Below are positions 23,682-25,569 of a stretch of DNA of 25,569 nt, in pieces. The position numbers and the translations under genes were made by a program. The DNA comes from CAZAJS01 sp964485635. GTDB lineage: Bacteria; Pseudomonadota; Gammaproteobacteria; Francisellales; Francisellaceae. How positions within the stretch are numbered: position 1 is the first letter of the stretch; each line of letters opens with the position of its first letter. Location of the stretch: the NCBI GenBank assembly GCA_964485635.1, contig CAZAJS010000010.1, positions 1 to 25,569 of the forward strand, read 5' to 3'. The notes below the pieces were generated by a model. The model was not told the DNA's origin and made no database searches. It worked only from the letters and a program-made list of their open reading frames with translations.

Positions 23682-23697
23682 ATTGTTCAGACAATGT
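23682..23697 (+). promoter_or_regulatory. Small hairpin in the rpsT leader
   Basis: CATTGT (23682-23687) and ACAATG (23692-23697) form a perfect 6-bp stem with a TCAG tetraloop, about 50 nt before the start codon. S20 represses its own translation in E. coli; this stem could contribute to such a leader structure. Confidence 0.4.
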
Positions 23698-23747
23698 TAA
23701 TGAAAAATAAACGTGTGATATAAATTAAAAAAAATGGAGAATTTATT

Positions 23748-24020
23748 GTGGCGAATATTAAGCAAGCGAAAAAACGTGTAATTCAAGCAGAGAAAAGTCG
23801 GAAACATAACATGGCGCGTCGTTCTAAAATGCGCACCTTTATGAAAAAAACTTTAAAAGCTGTCCAAAATGGTGATGTGGCAGAAGCAAAATCGCAATAT
23901 CATCAACTTGAAAAGTTGTTAGACCGATATGCTATGAAAGGGCTCATTCATAAAAATAAAGCAGCACGTCATAAGTCACGCATTTGTGCGAAAATTAAAG
24001 CGTTAGACACAGCAGCTTAA
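23748..24020 (+). CDS. rpsT: 30S ribosomal protein S20
   Basis: S20 binds 16S rRNA early in 30S assembly. The 90-residue product (E. coli 87) reads MANIKQAKKRVIQAEKSRKHN, with RRSKMRTFMKKTLKAV, LDRYAMKGLIHKNKAARHKSR and IKAL later, and is highly basic and helical throughout. It starts with GTG, preceded by GGAG at 8-nt spacing. E. coli rpsT also uses a non-AUG start (UUG), important for its self-control, so the rare start here may be functional. It is divergent from lepA. Confidence 0.97.
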   Translation: MANIKQAKKRVIQAEKSRKHNMARRSKMRTFMKKTLKAVQNGDVAEAKSQYHQLEKLLDRYAMKGLIHKNKAARHKSRICAKIKALDTAA

Positions 24021-24033
24021 GCTTTTTTAAAAT

Positions 24034-24058
24034 ACAATATCGAATTATTGTTTCTTTT
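24034..24058. terminator. Weak bidirectional terminator between rpsT and usp
   Basis: ACAATA (24034-24039) and TATTGT (24046-24051) form a 6-bp AT-only stem, followed on the plus strand by TTCTTTT and on the minus strand by an AT-rich tract. Its place between convergent genes supports it; the low GC makes it weak. Confidence 0.35.
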
Positions 24059-24085
24059 AGAAAATTGAATCTTTTATCTTAAATT

Positions 24086-24970
24086 TTATGAGTCTATTTT
24101 TGCTGTATCGACTTTAACAACTAATACATCTTGTTGTGCTGTTTGTAAAACAGCATTTGCCGTTGACCCGATAAAAAATCGACCTAAAGCACCACGTTGG
24201 TGGTTTCCGATGGTAATCAGATCATAATGATGCTCTGAGGCATATTTTGTAATGGTATGGGCTGGGCTTCCCTTTTGAATAATGCTATTTTTACCTAAAA
24301 TTTGCTGATCTTGGCACCATTTTTTCATTTTTTCAGCGGTGGCTTCTTCGATGGCTGTTTGTGTTTCATGGGTCAATCCATAAATACCAGAAATTGTTGC
24401 CGGATCATGGTAAACAGTTATTGGATGAATTTGGCCATTTTCTCGTTGTGCAATGGCTTTTGTCTGCTCAACAAGTCTTTGGTTATCTGATTCCATATCA
24501 GTGGCTAGCAGAATCTTATGGTATTCGTGAGCCTGTTGATTTGCTTGATCGTTTTGGAGTCTGACAACTAACAAATCACAAGCAACCTTATTGATCACCC
24601 CAACAGCGGTTGACCCGAGCAAACGATGCCAACCATGTCGGCTATGCGAACCAATGATGGCTAAATGATGTTGATGTTGCTCAGCAAAATCAGCAATGGA
24701 TCGGTTTGGCCCGCCTTGTAAAATATAAAAATGGCAAGGTGTTTTTGTTGTGATGTTTGATTTGATCGATTCAATGCGTTGTTTTGCATCAGTTTCTATT
24801 TCTTTTTGAAAATCAGAAGAGGCCGGGATAAATGATGCGGTGTCATCAATCACAGTAATAATGTCTAATTGTTCAGCCTGATGCTTTTCAGCAAAGGCAA
24901 TCGCTGTATTTAAAACATGCTGGTAATCTTCATAAACATTAATGGCTGTTAAAATTTTTGGATAAGTCAT
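24086..24970 (-). CDS. Tandem-domain universal stress protein
   Basis: The 294-residue cytosolic protein has two Usp domains, as in UspE. Domain 1 starts YPKILTAINVYED and ends with the ATP-loop block GSHSRHGWHRLLGSTAVGV then CDLLVVR; domain 2 starts YHKILLATDMES and ends with GNHQRGALGRFFIGSTANAV then QDVLVVK. Both keep the G-x2-G-x9-G-S/T type pattern, so ATP binding is likely. I start at ATG 24970, preceded by AAGGAG at good spacing; upstream in-frame codons up to 25081 encode unrelated residues. It lies next to cydA, divergently; Usp genes often respond to respiratory or growth arrest, but the link is inferred. Confidence 0.9.
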   Translation of the reverse strand: MTYPKILTAINVYEDYQHVLNTAIAFAEKHQAEQLDIITVIDDTASFIPASSDFQKEIETDAKQRIESIKSNITTKTPCHFYILQGGPNRSIADFAEQHQHHLAIIGSHSRHGWHRLLGSTAVGVINKVACDLLVVRLQNDQANQQAHEYHKILLATDMESDNQRLVEQTKAIAQRENGQIHPITVYHDPATISGIYGLTHETQTAIEEATAEKMKKWCQDQQILGKNSIIQKGSPAHTITKYASEHHYDLITIGNHQRGALGRFFIGSTANAVLQTAQQDVLVVKVDTAKIDS

Positions 24971-24998
24971 TGAATTATCTCCTTGTATTGACCCGTTA

Positions 24999-25018
24999 TT
25001 GATGAATAAATGCATCAA
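24999..25018. promoter_or_regulatory. Inverted repeat upstream of usp
   Basis: TTGATG (24999-25004) and CATCAA (25013-25018) are perfect inverted arms with an 8-nt spacer, about 30 bp before the usp start. It resembles a dimeric-regulator site; it is not an FNR box, because the spacing between TTGAT and ATCAA is 10 rather than 4. Confidence 0.35.
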
Positions 25019-25140
25019 GTGCTTATTTGATATTGTAGCAGGCGACTGTTCTAAAGCATGGTAAATTATGATACAAATCAATTTTTCTATGAAATACTTA
25101 AAAAGATTAAGGTCTAGTCACTCATTAACCATTTATTTTT

Positions 25141-25159
25141 GATTAGAAAACGATTAGAA
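25141..25159. promoter_or_regulatory. 11-bp-phased direct repeat upstream of cydA
   Basis: GATTAGAA occurs at 25141-25148 and again at 25152-25159, exactly 11 bp apart, 58-76 bp before the cydA ATG. On the minus strand each unit reads TTCTAATC, similar to the TGTTAAT core of ArcA boxes, which are direct repeats with 11-bp centre spacing. Confidence 0.35.
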
Positions 25160-25216
25160 TAGCGTTTGTATGTCAAATCAATAAAACAAAATACACGACG
25201 CAAGGAGAAAATCATT

Positions 25217-25569
25217 ATGCTACCTTCACTCTTGTCAGTGGATTTCGCTCGATGGCAGTTTGGCCTGACAGCATCATTCCACTTTCTATTTGTGCCTTTG
25301 ACGCTCGGATTAACATGGATATTATTTACCATGGAGCTTATGTATGTCAGAACGGGCAAGCAAGTTTATAAAGATATGGTTAAGTTTTGGGGTAAGCTGT
25401 TAGGGATTAACTTTGCCCTAGGCGTATTAACTGGCTTGACGATGGAGTTTGAGTTCGGGACAAACTGGGCTTATTACTCGCAATCAGTTGGTGATATTTT
25501 TGGTACGCCATTAGCCATTGAAGGAATGGTCGCTTTTATGCTTGAGTCAAGTTTTGTGGGTTTATTCTT
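25217..25569 (+). CDS. cydA: Cytochrome bd ubiquinol oxidase subunit I (3' partial)
   Basis: CydA is the haem-bearing subunit of the high-affinity terminal oxidase. The 117 codons present read MLPSLLSVDFARWQFGLTASFHFLFVPLTLGL and run through GKQVYKDMVKFWGKLLGINFALGV, TGLTMEFEFGTNWAYYSQSVGDIFG and PLAIEGMVAFMLESSFVGLF before the window ends. The His in FHFLFVPLTLGL aligns with the haem b595 ligand His19 of E. coli; the Glu residues of IEG and LESS match the conserved acidic residues Glu99 and Glu107. AAGGAG (25202-25207) lies 9 nt before ATG 25217. cydDC, which E. coli needs to assemble this oxidase, is 5.4 kb upstream on the same strand. Confidence 0.97.
   Translation, partial: MLPSLLSVDFARWQFGLTASFHFLFVPLTLGLTWILFTMELMYVRTGKQVYKDMVKFWGKLLGINFALGVLTGLTMEFEFGTNWAYYSQSVGDIFGTPLAIEGMVAFMLESSFVGLF

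Noticed and set aside
24999..25018. FNR box upstream of usp
   Set aside because: The arms fit TTGAT/ATCAA but the spacer between them is 10 nt rather than 4.
1..25569. CRISPR array, tRNA or rRNA genes
   Set aside because: No regularly spaced repeats and no T-loop or acceptor-stem patterns were seen on reading the intergenic regions.

Overview
The window reads as chromosomal DNA of a low-GC gammaproteobacterium. Fis, chorismate lyase UbiC with UbiA, CydDC with CydA, an LpxL-type lipid A acyltransferase, class II FBPase GlpX, LepA-MnmA and a zinc-type L31 together point to that class. I cannot name the genus; the AT-rich, glutamine-rich, tightly packed genes would suit a Legionella/Piscirickettsia/Francisella-like lineage, but that is inference from style only.

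Layout. Positions 1-1540 are accessory DNA: the 3' end of an Rhs/YD-repeat (possibly TcC-like) toxin gene broken by a 10-N assembly gap, then a frameshifted and truncated IS256-family transposase, then about 100 bp of possible debris from a second element. From 1541 on the DNA is core genome: fis (-), a small unknown gene (+), rph (-), ubiC-ubiA (+), a CPA1 Na+/H+ antiporter (-), polA (+), a POT peptide transporter (-), a secreted chagasin-like (I42) peptidase inhibitor (-), a ferredoxin/flavodoxin reductase-like flavoprotein (+), rpmE (+), an S49 membrane peptidase (+), glpX and an lpxL-type gene (+), hemE (+), a small unknown gene (-), cydD-cydC (+), an EmrE-type SMR exporter (-), lepA-mnmA (-), rpsT (+), a tandem universal stress protein (-) and the 5' end of cydA (+), which runs off the window.

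How the genes fit together. ubiC-ubiA (quinone head group), hemE (haem), cydDC (cytochrome bd assembly) and cydA (the oxidase itself) form a respiratory theme, although cydDC and cydA are separated by about 5.4 kb of unrelated genes. rph, rpmE, rpsT, lepA and mnmA serve RNA processing and translation. Genes are packed tightly: five convergent pairs overlap or lie within 12 bp of each other.

I found no CRISPR array, tRNA, rRNA or clearly new multi-gene system. The least explained signals are the Rhs tip with no visible immunity gene, the structured leader with a 10-codon ORF and perfect Shine-Dalgarno sequence upstream of the SMR gene, the perfect hairpin in the fis leader, the 11-bp-phased direct repeat before cydA, and two small unknown proteins.
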